Of a stretch of DNA of 64,000 nt, positions 62,587 to 64,000 are shown one piece after another; position 1 is the first letter of the stretch; each line of letters opens with the position of its first letter. Both the position numbers and the translations under genes were made by a program. The DNA is taken from the NCBI RefSeq assembly GCF_004328645.1, contig NZ_CP031395.1, forward strand, positions 2,877,501-2,941,500, given 5' to 3'. The notes beneath the pieces were generated by a model that saw only the letters and a list, made by a program, of their open reading frames with translations, was not told where the DNA came from and made no database searches. The stretch comes from Hylemonella gracilis. GTDB lineage: Bacteria; Pseudomonadota; Gammaproteobacteria; Burkholderiales; Burkholderiaceae_C.

Positions 62587-63609
62587 TCACTTCTTGGCGT
62601 AGATCTGGTCGAAGCTCGCGCCGTCGGCGAAGTGGTCCTTGTCCGCCTTCGCCCAGCCGCCAAAGCCCTGGTCGATGGTGAACAGGTTGAGCTTGGGGAA
62701 CTGCTTGGCGTACTTGTCGATGGCCTTCTTGGAAACGGCGGGACGGTAGAAGTTCTTGCCCGCGATGTCCTGGCCTTCCTCGGAATACAGGTACTCGAGG
62801 TAGGCCTGCGCGACCTTGCGCGTGCCCTTCTTGTCCACGTTCTTGTCGACCACGGCGACGGCGGGCTCGGCCAGGATGGAGATCGAGGGTGCCACCACGT
62901 CGAACTTGGTGCCGAATTCCTTCTCGAGCAGGTAGGCCTCGTTCTCCCAGGCGATCAGCACGTCACCCTGGTTGCGCTGGGCGAAGGTGATGGTGGAGCC
63001 GCGCGCGCCGGTGTCGAGCACGGGCACGTTGGCGTACAGCTTCTGCACGAATTCCTTGGCCTTGGCCTCGCCACCGTACTTGCGCTTGGCGAATTCCCAG
63101 GCCGCGAGGTAGTTCCAGCGCGCGCCGCCGGAGGTCTTGGGGTTGGGCGTGATCACGCTCACGCCGGGCTTGACCAGGTCGTCCCAGTCCTTGATGCCCT
63201 TGGGGTTGCCCTGGCGCGTCACCAGCACGATGGTCGAGGTGTAGGGCGAGGAATTGTGCGGCAGCTTCTTCTGCCAATCGGCCGCCAGCCAGCCGCCGTT
63301 CTTGACCAGCGCGTCGGTGTCGCCGGCCAGGGCCAGCGTGGCCACGTCGGCGTCCAGGCCGTCGATGATGGAGCGGGCCTGCTTGCCCGAGCCGCCGTGG
63401 CTTTGCTTGATGGTCACGTTCTGGCCGGTCTTGTCCTTCCAGTACTTGTTGAAGGCGGCGTTGAACTCCACGTAGAGCTCGCGCGTGGGGTCATAGCTCA
63501 CGTTGAGCAGGGTGACGTCTTGCGCCAAAGCCGGGGTGCCGGCAAGGCTGAAGGCGGTCAGCAGACCGGCCAGCAGGGGAAACTTGATAAAGTCGCGGCG
63601 TTGCGTCAT
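62587..63609 (-). CDS. sulfate ABC transporter substrate-binding protein
   Basis: 340 residues: signal peptide ([20 protein letters not shown], cleavage near ALA), [22 protein letters not shown], and [21 protein letters not shown], which forms the sulfate-binding loop of Sbp/CysP proteins. First gene of the minus-strand sulfur group; the cys permease and ATPase are not in the window. AAGGAA precedes the ATG. Confidence 0.92.
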   Translation of the reverse strand: MTQRRDFIKFPLLAGLLTAFSLAGTPALAQDVTLLNVSYDPTRELYVEFNAAFNKYWKDKTGQNVTIKQSHGGSGKQARSIIDGLDADVATLALAGDTDALVKNGGWLAADWQKKLPHNSSPYTSTIVLVTRQGNPKGIKDWDDLVKPGVSVITPNPKTSGGARWNYLAAWEFAKRKYGGEAKAKEFVQKLYANVPVLDTGARGSTITFAQRNQGDVLIAWENEAYLLEKEFGTKFDVVAPSISILAEPAVAVVDKNVDKKGTRKVAQAYLEYLYSEEGQDIAGKNFYRPAVSKKAIDKYAKQFPKLNLFTIDQGFGGWAKADKDHFADGASFDQIYAKK

Positions 63610-63761
63610 GTCGGGTTCCTTGGTTCTAAGTTGGAATCGCTGCAATGGATAAAAAAGCGATGCAAGGCATTCTGGAGAGACATGACCCAAACTGGAACGA
63701 CTAAGATTTCAGTTGCTTATTACTCAAACATCGATAGATACCCTCCAAGAGATTCACCGCC

Positions 63762-64000
63762 ATGGCACGCACCGTCAACTGCATCAAGCTCGGCAAGGAA
63801 GCCGAAGGACTGGACTTCCCGCCCTATCCCGGCGAACTGGGCAAGCGCATCTGGGAAAGTGTCAGCAAGGAAGCCTGGGCGGCCTGGCTCAAGCACCAGA
63901 CCATGCTGGTCAACGAAAACCGCCTGAATCTGGCCGACGCGCGCGCGCGCCAGTACCTCGCGCGCCAGATGGAGAACCACTTCTTCGGCGGTGGCGCGGA
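63762..64000 (+). CDS. yggX: oxidative damage protection protein / Fe(II)-trafficking protein YggX (3' end outside window)
   Basis: [20 protein letters not shown], then [20 protein letters not shown]. The single conserved Cys7 is present. Full-length YggX has about 90 residues; 79 are seen here. It protects iron-sulfur proteins from oxidation. Divergent from the sulfate-binding protein gene (152-base gap). Confidence 0.93.
   Translation, partial: MARTVNCIKLGKEAEGLDFPPYPGELGKRIWESVSKEAWAAWLKHQTMLVNENRLNLADARARQYLARQMENHFFGGGA

Overview
The window is G+C-rich DNA from a betaproteobacterium of the order Burkholderiales, most likely family Comamonadaceae. The evidence is the conserved thrS-infC-rpmI-rplT-pheS-pheT-ihfA-merR block, EarP with an EF-P carrying Arg32 (the rhamnosylated type), short CCCCCT..AGGGGG dispersed palindromes, and the general gene content. 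No phage, transposase or CRISPR array is visible.

Layout. (1) 1-7714: an uptake and breakdown cassette. A Liv-type ABC importer on the minus strand has LivM, LivG and the start of LivF fused in one open frame. Divergent to it are an NTF2-like protein, a PuuE/allantoinase-like deacetylase-fold hydrolase, an amidase and a GntR/FCD regulator. A 16-bp palindrome between the two arms is a likely operator. (2) 7724-9728: small minus-strand genes, then a two-cassette array. Both cassettes are bounded by attC-like sites and no integron integrase is visible, so this is a candidate CALIN (cluster of attC sites lacking an integrase). One cassette encodes a secreted protein built of NPY repeats. (3) 10015-22118: prpE, a NUDIX hydrolase, small unknown genes and the translation block thrS to merR. 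infC has a non-canonical ATC start. (4) 22390-34656: housekeeping genes (YccA family, rlmD, nlpD, pcm, surE, quinone oxidoreductase, uvrC, pgsA, HU, ppiD) and tRNA-Val and tRNA-His. (5) 34761-43259: an orphan soxYZ pair, then earP and efp separated by a lipid A modification island (PAP2 phosphatase, PmrA/PmrB-like two-component system, EptA). Each arm of the island carries a matching CTTAAG-N5-CTTAAA PmrA box. (6) 43229-52859: MFS and EamA transporters, rmuC, mgtE, an AraC regulator and a polar amino acid ABC importer. (7) 52987-63609: twelve minus-strand genes for sulfur acquisition (sulfate-binding protein, ssuE, two sulfonate-binding proteins, ssuD, ssuC, ssuB, a Mop-like protein) that continue into a flavocytochrome c sulfide dehydrogenase pair and a DszC-like monooxygenase. 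(8) 63762-end: yggX, cut by the window edge.

Four genes (thrS, surE, ssuE and a sulfonate-binding protein) are each broken by one missing base. Three of the four sites are G/C runs and one is a CG-repeat tract. This pattern suggests base-calling error more than gene decay, so protein ends in this window should be used with care.
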